Of a DNA stretch of 64,000 nucleotides, positions 1 to 10,100 are shown piece after piece. The notes under the pieces are model-generated. The model saw only the letters and a program-made list of their open reading frames with translations. It did no database searches and was not told the origin of the DNA. This stretch comes from Parathalassolituus penaei (lineage in GTDB: Bacteria; Pseudomonadota; Gammaproteobacteria; Pseudomonadales; Oceanobacteraceae): contig NZ_JAPNOA010000018.1 in NCBI RefSeq assembly GCF_026626885.1, positions 62,001-126,000 of the forward strand, written 5' to 3'. Each line of letters opens with the position of its first letter. The stretch's first letter is position 1. The position numbers and the translations under genes were made by a program.

Positions 1-300
1 GCTAAAGGGGCCAGGTCGCTCCCGAATGGATTTGGCGGCGTTTGGTATTTGTCGAATGCAGAGAAGCTTCTACTTACAGCAGTGGTCGTGAGTGATAGAG
101 GGCCGCGGCACCCCGTAACAATGCAATGATCAACGTCGGTTCAGTCATTAACACCTGCCGAAGCTGATCTGACAGGGCGGTCGTTCATAAACTGAGTCAA
201 GCCTGACCGTGCAGATTGGGAAAATAACGTCTGCAGCATTCGCCTGGTCTCGGATACGCAAATCCTGTGACATCCTCGCCGCGCTCAATTAAGATAAATT
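1..300. other. No gene seen (left edge)
   Basis: No convincing reading frame, RNA gene or repeat is visible in these bases on either strand. They lead into the operator-like palindromes and the small regulator that open the restriction-modification locus, so they may hold its distal promoter region or the decayed end of a gene lying outside the window. Confidence 0.5.
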
Positions 301-344
301 CACTTTAAAAGTGATCTTTTGATCTCCTTAAGATCAAAAATCAC
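301..344. promoter_or_regulatory. Overlapping palindromes, likely operator of the XRE regulator
   Basis: Two inverted repeats lie 55 to 98 bases before the regulator start. CACTTT-A-AAAGTG (301-313) is perfect. TTTTGATCT (317-325) and AGATCAAAA (331-339) are separated by 5 bases, and their outer GTGAT/ATCAC arms extend the symmetry. Small XRE regulators commonly bind such sites before their own gene, so this is a probable autoregulatory operator and promoter. The assignment is inferred from position and symmetry only. Confidence 0.55.
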
Positions 345-398
345 AATAATCTTCAGCAAGCGCTTTTGCCGTTTTGCAGATCAAAAAGGGCTATGGGG

Positions 399-605
399 AT
401 GATCAAATGTCACCTGTCTCGCATTATGGGCGAGAAAAAACTGAAGATCGCAGACGTTACCAGAGCCACTGGTATCAACCGTGGCACCATCACCCGCTTG
501 TATCAGGAAACCGCGCTTCGCGTGGAATTCGACGTACTGGAGCAGCTGTGCCGGTATCTCGATTGTGACATCAAGGAACTGCTGGAAATTCAGCCAGACA
601 CCTGA
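399..605 (+). CDS. Small XRE-family HTH regulator
   Basis: A 68-residue protein that is almost entirely a Cro/C1-type helix-turn-helix: KIADVTRATGINRGTITRLY gives helices 2 and 3, and the tail CDIKELLEI is typical of the YozG/SinR-like small XRE class. The ATG at 399 was chosen because AAGGG lies 8 bases upstream; an ATG at 393 has poor spacing. It is the first gene before hsdM, 73 bases away, and follows an operator-like palindrome. It probably controls transcription of the restriction-modification operon, as small C-protein-like regulators do, but this is inferred from context. Confidence 0.8.
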   Translation: MIKCHLSRIMGEKKLKIADVTRATGINRGTITRLYQETALRVEFDVLEQLCRYLDCDIKELLEIQPDT

Positions 606-678
606 CATTGCCAGAGCGTTTACCATTCAAATTCCAAAAGGCTGTTGCATGCAGCGGCAGCCTTGAGCAAGGACCAAT

Positions 679-3165
679 ATGGCCATCAAGAAAACAGATC
701 TGTACGCTCGTTTATGGGCCAGCTGTGACCAACTGCGCGGTGGTATGGATGCCAGCCAGTACAAGGATTACATCCTCACCCTGCTGTTCGTAAAGTTCGT
801 CTCCGACAAGGCAAAAAACGACCCTTACGCCATGATCGATGTACCAGAAGGTTGTTTCTTTGAGGACTTTGTTGCCCTCAAGGGCAGCAAGGAAATCGGC
901 GAACAGATTGATATCAAAATCGCGGCCATAGCAGATGCCAATGATTTGGTTGGTGTTATTACCCAGGCCCACTTCAACGACGAAGACAAGCTTGGCAAAG
1001 GCAAGGAAATGCAGGACCGCCTCAGCAAGCTGATTGGTGTGTTCGAAGGGCTGGAGCTGGCGTCCAATCGTGCCAATGATGACGACTTGCTGGGTGATGC
1101 CTACGAATATCTGATGCGCCACTTCGCTACGGAATCCGGCAAATCCAAGGGCCAGTTTTATACACCTTCAGAAGTGTCTCGCGTACTGGCACAGGTGGTG
1201 GGCATTACCAAAGACACACCACAGGATGTCACTGTATATGATCCGACATGTGGGTCAGGTTCCTTGTTATTAAAAGCCAGTGATCAGTCTTCGAATAGCT
1301 TGAGCCTTTATGGGCAAGAAAAAGACTCCAGTACATCAGCCCTGGCCAAGATGAACTTCATCTTGCATGGACATGAATCCGATGTGCACTGTGTAGTCCA
1401 TGCCAATACGCTGTCGTCCCCTGCGTTTATTGGCGAAAATAACCAACTCAAGACCTTTGACTTTGTTGTCGCCAACCCGCCGTTCTCTTCGAAGAACTGG
1501 ACGGATGGTGTCAGCCCCGACAACGACGAGTACGGACGCTTTGAATGGGGTGTTCCGCCCGAGAAAAACGGTGATTTCGCCTTTTTGCTGCACATCATCA
1601 AAAGCCTGAAAAGCAACGGCAAAGGCGCCGTGATTCTGCCCCATGGCGTGCTGTTCCGGGGTAATGCCGAAGCCCGCATCCGCGAAAACCTGCTCAAGCA
1701 GGGTTATATCAAGGGCATTATTGGCCTGCCTGCCAACCTGTTTTACGGCACCGGTATTCCGGCTTGTATCATCCTGATCGACAAGGAACACCGCACCGCC
1801 GCCCGTTTTGACGACGACGGCAAGCCGATGGCCGGGCGTGATCTGTTTATGGTCGATGCCAGCAAAGGCTTTATGAAAGACGGCAACAAAAACCGTCTGC
1901 GCAGCCAGGACATTCACAAGATCGTGGATGCCTTTAACAACCAGCTGACGCTGCCGCGCTACAGCCGTCGGGTCAGTTTTAGCGAAATTGTCGCCAACGA
2001 TTACAACCTCAATATTCCGCGTTATATCGACAGCAGCGAGCCCGAAGACCTGCATGACCTCACGGCCCACCTGCAAGGCGGGATTCCGGACAAGGATCTG
2101 GATGCCCTGCACGCCTTCTGGCAGGTATTCCCATCCTTGCGCAGCAGCCTGTTTGAACCGGCTCGTGAAGGCTACAGCCATGCCAAAGTCGCCGCCTCCG
2201 AGGTAAAAACCACCATCCTCAATCACCCGGAATTTGCCGCCTTTGCCAGCGCCAGCCTCCAGCCATTCAGCGACTGGGCCAACAACGCCCAGCTGGATGA
2301 AATCCGCCAGGGCGACATCCCCAAGGAACTGATCCTGCGTTGGTCCGAAGACCTGTTGCAGCGTTATGCCGCCGTGCCATTGATCAGCAAATACGATGTT
2401 TACCAGATTCTGATGGACTACTGGGCCGATACATTACAAGACGATGTCTACCTGCTAACGCAGGATGGCTGGCAAGCGGGCAGTGTCGTGCGCGAGCTGT
2501 TCCAGATCCTCGATGACAAAAACAAACCGAAATGGCCTGAAGCTCACGATTTCGAAGTGGGTACTGCCAAGGCCAAACGCCGTTACAAGGCCGATCTGAT
2601 TCCCCGTGAGTTAGTCGAACAGCGCTTTTTCAGTGATCGGATCAAGCAGCGAGATGCTGCCCGGCAACAACTGGAGCAGGCCGAACAGACACTGGAATCC
2701 CTGCTGGAAGAACACAACAACGAAGACGACCTGCTAGCCGCCGCCAAAGACGACGCGGGCAAACCGACCGACAAACTGATCAAGGTCCGTCTGAAAGAGC
2801 CTGGCGTTGATAGCGAAGAAGCCGCTGCATTAACCCTCTGCCAGGCGGCGATCAAAGCCATTGCCACCGCCAAAGCCACGCTGAAACAGGCACAGGAAGC
2901 GCTGGATATCGCCACCTTCAACCAGTACGCCGAACTCGACGAAGACGACATCAAGGCGCTGCTGGTCGATGACAAATGGCTGGCGACCCTGCAACGCCAG
3001 GTCGAAGCCGAAATTGAGCGCGTCACCCAGCAACTGGCCAGCCGCGTCAAACAACTGGAAGAACGTTATCACCAGCCGCTGCCACAGATCGAACAGTCGG
3101 TAGAACAGCTCAGTAACCGCGTGGCAGAACACCTGAAAGCCATGGGGCTGGAGTGGACGCTATGA
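679..3165 (+). CDS. hsdM: Type I restriction-modification DNA methyltransferase subunit M
   Basis: Methylates adenine N6 in the target chosen by HsdS and is part of the M2S and R2M2S complexes. Residues 1-150 form the HsdM N-terminal helical domain. GQFYTPSEV (about residue 158), DPTCGSGSLL (about 189, SAM binding) and NPPF (about 265, catalytic) are the N6-methyltransferase motifs. At 828 residues it is much longer than a typical HsdM of about 500; the extra C-terminal part (about 480-828) is helical and Gln/Glu-rich with likely coiled coil, as in one HsdM subgroup. AAGGA lies 6 bases before the ATG. Its stop overlaps the next ATG, so the genes are translationally coupled. Confidence 0.95.
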   Translation: MAIKKTDLYARLWASCDQLRGGMDASQYKDYILTLLFVKFVSDKAKNDPYAMIDVPEGCFFEDFVALKGSKEIGEQIDIKIAAIADANDLVGVITQAHFNDEDKLGKGKEMQDRLSKLIGVFEGLELASNRANDDDLLGDAYEYLMRHFATESGKSKGQFYTPSEVSRVLAQVVGITKDTPQDVTVYDPTCGSGSLLLKASDQSSNSLSLYGQEKDSSTSALAKMNFILHGHESDVHCVVHANTLSSPAFIGENNQLKTFDFVVANPPFSSKNWTDGVSPDNDEYGRFEWGVPPEKNGDFAFLLHIIKSLKSNGKGAVILPHGVLFRGNAEARIRENLLKQGYIKGIIGLPANLFYGTGIPACIILIDKEHRTAARFDDDGKPMAGRDLFMVDASKGFMKDGNKNRLRSQDIHKIVDAFNNQLTLPRYSRRVSFSEIVANDYNLNIPRYIDSSEPEDLHDLTAHLQGGIPDKDLDALHAFWQVFPSLRSSLFEPAREGYSHAKVAASEVKTTILNHPEFAAFASASLQPFSDWANNAQLDEIRQGDIPKELILRWSEDLLQRYAAVPLISKYDVYQILMDYWADTLQDDVYLLTQDGWQAGSVVRELFQILDDKNKPKWPEAHDFEVGTAKAKRRYKADLIPRELVEQRFFSDRIKQRDAARQQLEQAEQTLESLLEEHNNEDDLLAAAKDDAGKPTDKLIKVRLKEPGVDSEEAAALTLCQAAIKAIATAKATLKQAQEALDIATFNQYAELDEDDIKALLVDDKWLATLQRQVEAEIERVTQQLASRVKQLEERYHQPLPQIEQSVEQLSNRVAEHLKAMGLEWTL

Positions 3166-4226
3166 CAGACACACCCGCGAACCTCACCGCAGCCAGCCTG
3201 AAGCAACTGGTTCAGGCCATCAGCGCCCGCATCGAGCAGGCCCGTGCCCAGGTCAAACAGGCCGTTAACAGCGCTATGGTCGACAGCTACTGGGAAATTG
3301 GCCGCCTGATCGTTGAAGACGAACAGCAGGGCCAAACCCGCGCCGCCTACGGCAAACAGCAACTGCAACAGCTCTCGCAACAACTGACGGAACGGCTGGG
3401 CAAGGGTTTTGACGTCACTAACTTGCGTAATATGCGCGCCTTTTATCTGGCCTTCCCGATTCGAGAGACAGTGTCTCCCGAATTAAGCTGGTCGCATTAC
3501 AACCGCCTCAGCAAACTGGAAAACCCTGCCGCTCGCGACTGGTATCAGCAAGAAACCATCAGCCAGCACTGGAGTGTGCGGGCGCTTGATCGCCAGATCA
3601 GCACGCTTTACTACGAACGCCTGTTAGCCAGCCAGAACAAAGCCCTGGTGGAACAGGAAGCCACCGGGCACACCCGGCCATTGGCTGACAGCGCCCAGGA
3701 TTACCTGCGTGACCCTTACGTGCTCGACTTTCTCAACCTGCAAGACAAAACCTACCGCGAAAGCGAACTGGAGCAGGCCATTATCAGCAACCTGCAACAC
3801 TTCCTGCTGGAGCTGGGCAAAGGTTTTGCCTTTGTTGAACGCCAGCAACGGCTACGCTTTGACGATCAGGACTTCTACATCGACCTGGTGTTTTACAACT
3901 ACAAGCTCAAGTGTTTTCTGCTGGTCGACCTGAAACTGGGCAAACTCAGCCATCAGGACGTAGGCCAGATGGACACCTACGTGCGCCTGTACAACGAACA
4001 GAAAAAAGAACCCGGCGATAACCCCACCATTGGCCTGATCCTGTGCAGTGAAAAAAGCGAAGCGGTGGTGAAATATTCGGTACTGGCTGATAACCAGCAA
4101 CTGTTTGCCGCCAAATACCTGCCGTACCTGCCCAGCGAAGAACAACTCCGCGCCGAACTGCAACGAGAGCGCCAACAGGCCCAGCAAACACTGGCAACCC
4201 AACCCGACGCAGGAGAAGACCTATGA
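3162..4226 (+). CDS. DUF1016 (YhcG-type) PD-(D/E)XK nuclease family protein
   Basis: A 354-residue protein with an N-terminal DUF1016 helical domain (VDSYWEIGRLI about residue 43, then NLRNMRAFY and LSWSHYNRL) and a C-terminal PD-(D/E)XK-like fold. IDLVFYN followed by LVDLKLGK (about residues 240-265) supplies the D...DxK catalytic pattern. Proteins of this family are often embedded in type I restriction loci; their biochemical role is not settled. The ATG overlaps the hsdM stop and its own stop overlaps the hsdS start (ATGA at both ends), so it is a full member of the hsd operon. The last 30 residues are Gln-rich. Confidence 0.88.
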   Translation: MTDTPANLTAASLKQLVQAISARIEQARAQVKQAVNSAMVDSYWEIGRLIVEDEQQGQTRAAYGKQQLQQLSQQLTERLGKGFDVTNLRNMRAFYLAFPIRETVSPELSWSHYNRLSKLENPAARDWYQQETISQHWSVRALDRQISTLYYERLLASQNKALVEQEATGHTRPLADSAQDYLRDPYVLDFLNLQDKTYRESELEQAIISNLQHFLLELGKGFAFVERQQRLRFDDQDFYIDLVFYNYKLKCFLLVDLKLGKLSHQDVGQMDTYVRLYNEQKKEPGDNPTIGLILCSEKSEAVVKYSVLADNQQLFAAKYLPYLPSEEQLRAELQRERQQAQQTLATQPDAGEDL

Positions 4227-5575
4227 ACCCCGGTATTGCCGATCGCTCGGTTGGCTATCAAACCCTGGAGAACAACGGTGCTGCAACCCCGGCGCTGGAA
4301 ACCGCCAACGACTGCCCGAAGGGATATAAACGGACAGAGGTTGGGGTAATACCCGAGGATTGGGATGTCCAAAAATTTGGAGATATTTGTTTGCTGATAA
4401 ACGGTCGAGGATTCAAACCGTATGAGTGGGGTATTGAAGGATTACCAATTATCCGAATTCAAAATTTAAATGGCTCTGATGAATACAACTATTACCAAGG
4501 CATCTACGATTCAAAAATATTTATTAAAACTGGTCAGCTTCTTTTTGCATGGTCAGGAAGTCGAGGAACGTCGTTTGGCCCTCATGTTTGGAAGGGCGGA
4601 GATGCGCTTCTTAATTACCATACATGGAAATTAGTGGTTCGAAACGAGTCGATTGATGAGCAATATTTTTTTCATATCCTTAAAGATTTGACAAAAAGAA
4701 TTGAAGAGGCTGCACATGGTGCATCTGCTCTAGTACATACTCAAAAAGGAGAAATGGAAAATTTTTATGTTCCATTTCCCCCAAAGAAAGAACAAACCGC
4801 TATCGCCAACGCGCTTTCCGATATCGACGCCCTAATCTCCGAGCTGGATACCCTGATCGCCAAAAAACAGGCCATCAAAACCGCCACCATGCAGCAACTG
4901 CTCACAGGCCGCACCCGCCTGCCTACCTTTGCCAAACGGGAAGATGGGACGGACAAGGGCTATAAACCGAGCGAGCTGGGAGAAATACCGGAGGATTGGG
5001 AGGTTATACCTCTAGGAAAAATAGCAATAATTGAAAGAGGTAAATTTACCGCTCGGCCACGAAACGACCCAAAATATTTTGGAGGGTCGATACCATTCAT
5101 TCAAACTGGCGATATTTCTAGGTCAAATGGTTGGGAAGTATCATACAGTCAAACTTTAAATAAAGATGGTGTGGAAGTGAGTCGTCTTTTTCCTGGAAAC
5201 TCCCTTTATTTTACTATTGCAGCAAATATCGGAGACGTTGCAGTTGTTAAATTTGAAGCAGCTTGCCCCGATAGTTTGGTTGTTTTAAGTGAATATAATG
5301 ATTTTTGTAAAATATGGCTTTTTTATGCTTTATCAAGAGAAAAAGGTAATTTTGAGTCCTTGGCAACATCAAACGCTCAATCAAACCTGAATTTAGAAAA
5401 ATTAAATCCATATTTAATAGCTGTCCCGCCATTAAATGAACAAACCGCTATCGCTAATATCCTCTCCGATATGGATACCGAAATCACCGCCCTGCAACAG
5501 CGCCAGCAGAAAACCCGTCAGATCAAACAGGGCATGATGCAGGAGTTATTAACCGGCCGGACGCGGTTGCTGTGA
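4223..5575 (+). CDS. hsdS: Type I restriction-modification specificity subunit S
   Basis: Gives sequence specificity to the HsdM/HsdR complex. The 450 residues show two-fold internal repetition: GYKRTEVGVIPEDW (about 33) and GYKPSELGEIPEDW (about 248) precede the two target-recognition domains, and LLTGRTRLP (about 230) and LLTGRTRLL (end) close the two conserved helical spacers. The recognition domains (about 4340-4790 and 4990-5440) are clearly richer in A+T than the spacers, the usual mark of domain exchange. The stop overlaps the GTG that opens the damaged darT. Confidence 0.95.
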   Translation: MNPGIADRSVGYQTLENNGAATPALETANDCPKGYKRTEVGVIPEDWDVQKFGDICLLINGRGFKPYEWGIEGLPIIRIQNLNGSDEYNYYQGIYDSKIFIKTGQLLFAWSGSRGTSFGPHVWKGGDALLNYHTWKLVVRNESIDEQYFFHILKDLTKRIEEAAHGASALVHTQKGEMENFYVPFPPKKEQTAIANALSDIDALISELDTLIAKKQAIKTATMQQLLTGRTRLPTFAKREDGTDKGYKPSELGEIPEDWEVIPLGKIAIIERGKFTARPRNDPKYFGGSIPFIQTGDISRSNGWEVSYSQTLNKDGVEVSRLFPGNSLYFTIAANIGDVAVVKFEAACPDSLVVLSEYNDFCKIWLFYALSREKGNFESLATSNAQSNLNLEKLNPYLIAVPPLNEQTAIANILSDMDTEITALQQRQQKTRQIKQGMMQELLTGRTRLL

Positions 5576-5834
5576 TTTACACCAGCATGAATCCTCAAAA
5601 GGCTCTGATCTGGCGGATTGTTCATCGCGATAATCTGCCGTGGATTCTGGCCAATGGTCTGTATGCCGGAAACCACGCTCACAAGGCCGAGCGCTGGTGC
5701 ATCAGCATTGCCCGGTATCGTCATTACTTGGGCTGGTGTGTTACAACGAAGCGATGAAAGCTCAACTAGAACAACAGTTACAACAGGCGGGTGTGTCGCT
5801 TCCGGTCGAAGTGCGCCCAGGGTGGTATTTCTGA
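5572..5834 (+). pseudogene. darT: darT toxin remnant: internal deletion plus frameshift
   Basis: DarT is a DNA ADP-ribosyltransferase toxin of about 210 residues. Here only its two ends remain. Frame 1 gives the N-terminus [19 protein letters not shown] up to about GLYAGN (about 5587-5675). The C-terminus [15 protein letters not shown] to VRPGWYF is read in another frame (5691-5831). Roughly 120 central residues are missing, and one G is lost just after the KAE codons at 5691 (GAG-GCG became GAG-CG). The Glu of this KAE motif corresponds to the catalytic Glu of DarT, but the NAD-binding core and conserved Arg are gone. The GTG start overlaps the hsdS stop. The toxin cannot be functional. Confidence 0.85.
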
Positions 5835-6910
5835 TGATCCGATACACAACAGGCAACCTGCTGGAAGCGGATGTCGATGCACTGGTGAATACCGTGAACA
5901 CCGTAGGGGTAATGGGTAAAGGCATCGCCTTGATGTTCAAGGAGCGTTTTCCCGCCAACATGCGTGCTTACGCATTGGCCTGCAAACAGCAGCAGGTGCA
6001 AACCGGCCAGATGTTTGTGACCGAAACCGGCGAGCTATCCGGGCCTAAATGGATCGTGAATTTCCCCACCAAACAGCACTGGCGTAGCCCGTCCCGAATG
6101 GAGTGGATAGATACAGGTCTGCAAGATCTCAAGCGTTTTATTTGTGAACAACAGGTGCGCTCTATTGCTATTCCTCCACTTGGCGCAGGCAATGGAGGAT
6201 TGGCATGGGAGCAGGTAAAGCCACGAATCGAACAGACGTTAGCTGATCTCGATAACGTTGATGTGCTGATCTACGAGCCGACCGCCAGATACCAGAACGT
6301 TGCCAAACCTCAGGGCGTTAAAGCGCTTACACCGGCCCGCGCCATGATCGCTGAGCTGGTACGACGTTATTGGACGCTGGGCATTGATTGCAGCCTGCTG
6401 GAAATCCAGAAACTGGCCTGGTTTCTTCAACGAGCGATTCAGCAGAATGGTCAGCAGGATGTGCTGAAACTGAATTTTCAGGCGCTGAACTACGGCCCAT
6501 ATGCCAATAATCTGGATCACCTGCTGAATGCTCTGGATGGCAGTTACCTGAAAGCCGACAAGCGCATACCGGACAGCGACCCTCTGGATGTGATCTGGTT
6601 TCGGGATGATCAAAAAGCCACACTCGATGCCTGGTTTAAATCTGAAGGCAAAGATTGGATTCCAACGCTGGATCAAGCCGCTCAAACCATTGAGGGCTTT
6701 GAATCGCCGTTCGGAATGGAGTTACTGTCGACCGTCGACTGGGCCATCAGCCGCATGCACGCAGACCCAACGCTTGAAGGTATCCGGACAGCGATCAGCC
6801 AATGGCCTGCGGGGCCGCAATGGGCAGCACGCAAACAACAGCTGTTTGGCGACCAGCATTTGCAAATGGCGTTGGACCGGCTTGTTGACCAGAGCCGCCA
6901 ATTGGGTTGA
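5834..6910 (+). CDS. darG: DarG antitoxin: macrodomain DNA ADP-ribosyl glycohydrolase
   Basis: Removes ADP-ribose from thymidine in DNA and binds DarT through its C-terminal half. Residues 1-155 are a complete macrodomain: [16 protein letters not shown] (adenosine and distal ribose contacts), the catalytic Lys at residue 80 in NFPTKQHW, and [10 protein letters not shown] (phosphate loop). Residues 180-358 match the DarT-binding domain ([25 protein letters not shown]). The length of 358 residues is that of intact DarG. The ATG at 5834 overlaps the darT remnant's TGA. It appears fully functional although its toxin is destroyed. A longer frame from 5618 exists but crosses darT and was not used. 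Confidence 0.9.
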   Translation: MIRYTTGNLLEADVDALVNTVNTVGVMGKGIALMFKERFPANMRAYALACKQQQVQTGQMFVTETGELSGPKWIVNFPTKQHWRSPSRMEWIDTGLQDLKRFICEQQVRSIAIPPLGAGNGGLAWEQVKPRIEQTLADLDNVDVLIYEPTARYQNVAKPQGVKALTPARAMIAELVRRYWTLGIDCSLLEIQKLAWFLQRAIQQNGQQDVLKLNFQALNYGPYANNLDHLLNALDGSYLKADKRIPDSDPLDVIWFRDDQKATLDAWFKSEGKDWIPTLDQAAQTIEGFESPFGMELLSTVDWAISRMHADPTLEGIRTAISQWPAGPQWAARKQQLFGDQHLQMALDRLVDQSRQLG

Positions 6911-7190
6911 CTGTCTGGGTGATTGCACGCCTGAAACGGCTAAAAAATACCTATAACCATTTGAAATTAAAAACAAAAATTTGGTTGGCTAATGGTTGAC
7001 TGGGCAGGCCAATGCCGGGTTTGTTGGCAACTTTATTTGGCACGATTTTCTTTGATCGTTGTTTGACTGAATGAGTTAAAACAGTCTGAACTTCTGGTTT
7101 TTTAAACCTATATTTTTGATTTTATTAGAAAATTTCAGACTTATTTGTTTGATGGTTGTTTGATTCCACGTTCGTACAGGGAGTAGAAGA
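6911..7190. promoter_or_regulatory. AT-rich spacer before hsdR, probable separate promoter
   Basis: These 280 bases between darG and hsdR contain no gene. They are much richer in A+T than the flanking genes, hold a GGTTT-TTT-AAACC hairpin near 7095 and a weak GTCTGAA/TTCAGAC pair (7084-7090, 7134-7140). Since all genes from hsdM to darG overlap but hsdR does not, hsdR probably has its own promoter here. No clear -35/-10 pair could be fixed. Confidence 0.4.
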
Positions 7191-10100
7191 ATGAGCGATG
7201 TAGGCCAGCGTGAACGAGTTACCCAAAACCGTGTGGTACAACTTTTCTGCAAGGATCTGGGCTATCGCTACCTGGGCAACTGGCACTCCCGCGAGGGCAA
7301 TCGCAATATCGACAACGAGTTACTGACTCCCTGGTTAAAGCAGCGTGGTGTTGGTGAGGTGCAGCTGAATCGTGTGTTTCGCGAGCTGGAGTCGGCGGCG
7401 GCGCTGGGTGAAGGTAAACAGCTGTACGACGTGAATCGGGCGGTTTATCAACTGTTGCGTTACGGCGTGAAGGTCAGTGAAGGCGCTGGTGAAAAAAAGC
7501 AGACTGTCTGGCTGATCGACTGGAAAAATCCTGAGGCCAATGACTTCGCGCTTGCTGAAGAGGTGTCTATTCAGGGGGAGCTGAAAAAACGCCCGGATCT
7601 GGTGTTGTATGTGAACGGCATTGCGCTGGCTGTGATCGAGCTGAAGCGCTCGTCGGTGAGTGTATCGGAAGGCATTCGCCAGAATCTGGATAACCAGAGT
7701 CAGGGATTTATTCGCAGTTTTTTCTCCACCATCCAGTTAGTCATGGCCGGTAATGATAGCCAGGGCTTGCGCTACGGGGTTATCAATACGCCGGAGAAGT
7801 TTTATCTGGAATGGCAGGAGGAGGCTGACAGTCTCTTCGACTACAAGCTGGATCACGACCTGCAGTGCCTGTGCAATAAACGACGTTTTTTGCAGATTAT
7901 TCATGACTTTATGGTGTTTGATGCCGGAATCAAGAAAACCTGCCGCCATAATCAGTATTTCGGCATTGAGGCCGCCAGGCGATTTATAGACCGCCGTGAA
8001 GGCGGCATCATCTGGCACACGCAAGGGTCCGGCAAGAGCCTGACCATGGTGTGGCTGGCCAAATGGATTCGGGAAAATGTTACGGATTCCAGAGTGCTGC
8101 TGGTGACCGACCGAACCGAGCTGGATGATCAGATCAAATCGGTGTTTGAGGGGGTAGGGGAAGACATCTACCGGACTCGCAGCGGTGCCGATCTGGTGGC
8201 CCAACTTAACCGCAACGAGCATTGGCTGATCTGTTCGCTGGTACACAAGTTTGGCCGTTACACGGATGACGACGATGACGACAGGGTGTCAGAGCAGGCG
8301 ACCCAGGCGTTTATTGCCGAGCTGAATGCATCCTTGCCCGCCGGGTTTGCCCCCAAAGGGCGGCTGTTTGTGTTTGTGGATGAGTGCCACCGGACCCAGT
8401 CTGGCAAGTTACACAAGGCGATGACGGCCATTTTGCCGGAGGCGCTGTTTATTGGTTTTACCGGCACTCCGCTGATGAAAAAGGACAAGAAAAAGTCGCT
8501 GGAAGTGTTCGGCCAATATATTCATACCTACAAATTCGATAAGGCGGTCAAGGATGGTGTGGTGCTGGATCTGCGCTACGAAGCGCGTGATATTGACCAG
8601 TACATCAGCTCGCCCAAAAAGATTGATGCCTGGTTTGAGAGCAAAACAGCCGGTCTTTCCAATATTGCCCGCTCCCAGCTGAAGCAGCGCTGGGGGTCTA
8701 TGCAGACGCTGTTGTCGAGTCGATCGCGGCTGGCGCAGATCGTTGATGACATTCTGATGGATATGGAAACCAGACCACGTCTGAAGAGCGGCCGTGGCAA
8801 TGCCATGCTGGTGTGTTCCAGCGTTTATCAGGCGTGCACCGTTTACGAGATGTTCAGCAAGACCGAGCTGAAAGACAAATGCGCCATCATCACCAGTTAT
8901 CAGCCAACGGCATCCAGTATCAAGGGTGAAACGACCGGTGCGGGCGATACTGAAAAACTTCGGAAATATCAGATTTACCGGAAGATGCTGGCTGATTTTT
9001 TTGGCCAGACCGAGGACGAAGCCTCGGGTCGGGTTGCCGAGTTTGAACAATTGGTAAAAGAGAAATTTATCAAACAGCCAGGTCAGATGAAGCTGCTGAT
9101 TGTGGTCGACAAGCTCCTGACCGGGTTTGATGCCCCTTCGGCGAGTTACCTTTATATCGACAAGCAGATGGCCGACCACAATTTGTTTCAGGCGATCTGT
9201 CGGGTTAACCGTCTTGATGACGATGGCAAGGAATATGGTTACATCGTCGACTATAAGGATCTGTTCAAATCCCTTGAAAAGTCGATCAAGGATTACACAG
9301 CCGAAGCCTTTGATGGATATGACCAGGATGATGTGGCGGGGTTGCTGAAAAACCGTCTGGAGCAAGGCCGGGAAGATCTGGAAAACGCTCTGGAAATGGT
9401 CAGGGCCTTGTGTGAACCGGTACCGGCACCACGAGACCTCAAGGATTATCAGCACTACTTCTGTGGCGTATCGGGCGAGAATCAGGATGATCTGCCGGAG
9501 AAAGAGGCCTTGCGTCTGTCCCTGTATCAGTTTGTCGCCAAATTGCTGCGTGCCTGGGCCAGCCTCGCCAATGAGATGAAGGAGGCCGGGTTCTCCGCGT
9601 CTGAAACCGAGGCCATTCGTGCCGAAGTGGTTCATTACGAGAAAATGCGCGATGGGATAAAGCTGGCCAGCGGTGACGCGTTGGACATGAAGCGTTTCGA
9701 GCCGGACATGCGCTATTTGCTGGACCAATACGTACGGGCGGAAGACAGTGAAACCCTGATGGACTTCGAGGAACTGGGGCTGCTGGAGTTGATCGTCGAG
9801 CGGGGCATCACAACGGGTACGCAGGGTTTGCCTGCGGATATTCGCAAGGATCCGGAAGCGATGGCAGAAACCATCGAGAACAACGTTCGCAAAACCATCG
9901 TCGATGAAAACCCGGTTAACCCGCGCTACTACGAGAAAATGTCGGCCTTGCTGGAGGAGTTGGTTCAGCAGCGACGCCAGAATGCCATTGCCTATCAGGA
10001 ATACCTGGAGCAGATCCAGGCGTTATCCCGACAGGTTCTGCACCCGAACACCGCGCGAAAAGCCTACCCGGGTACGATTCAATCCTCGGCCCAGCAGGCA

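Noticed and set aside
5618-5833. N-terminal 72-codon extension of DarG
   Set aside because: It is the out-of-frame translation of the darT remnant; the macrodomain begins exactly at the ATG at 5834.
8409-9728. 439-codon minus-strand frame inside hsdR
   Set aside because: Antisense shadow of hsdR with no recognisable domain or ribosome site.
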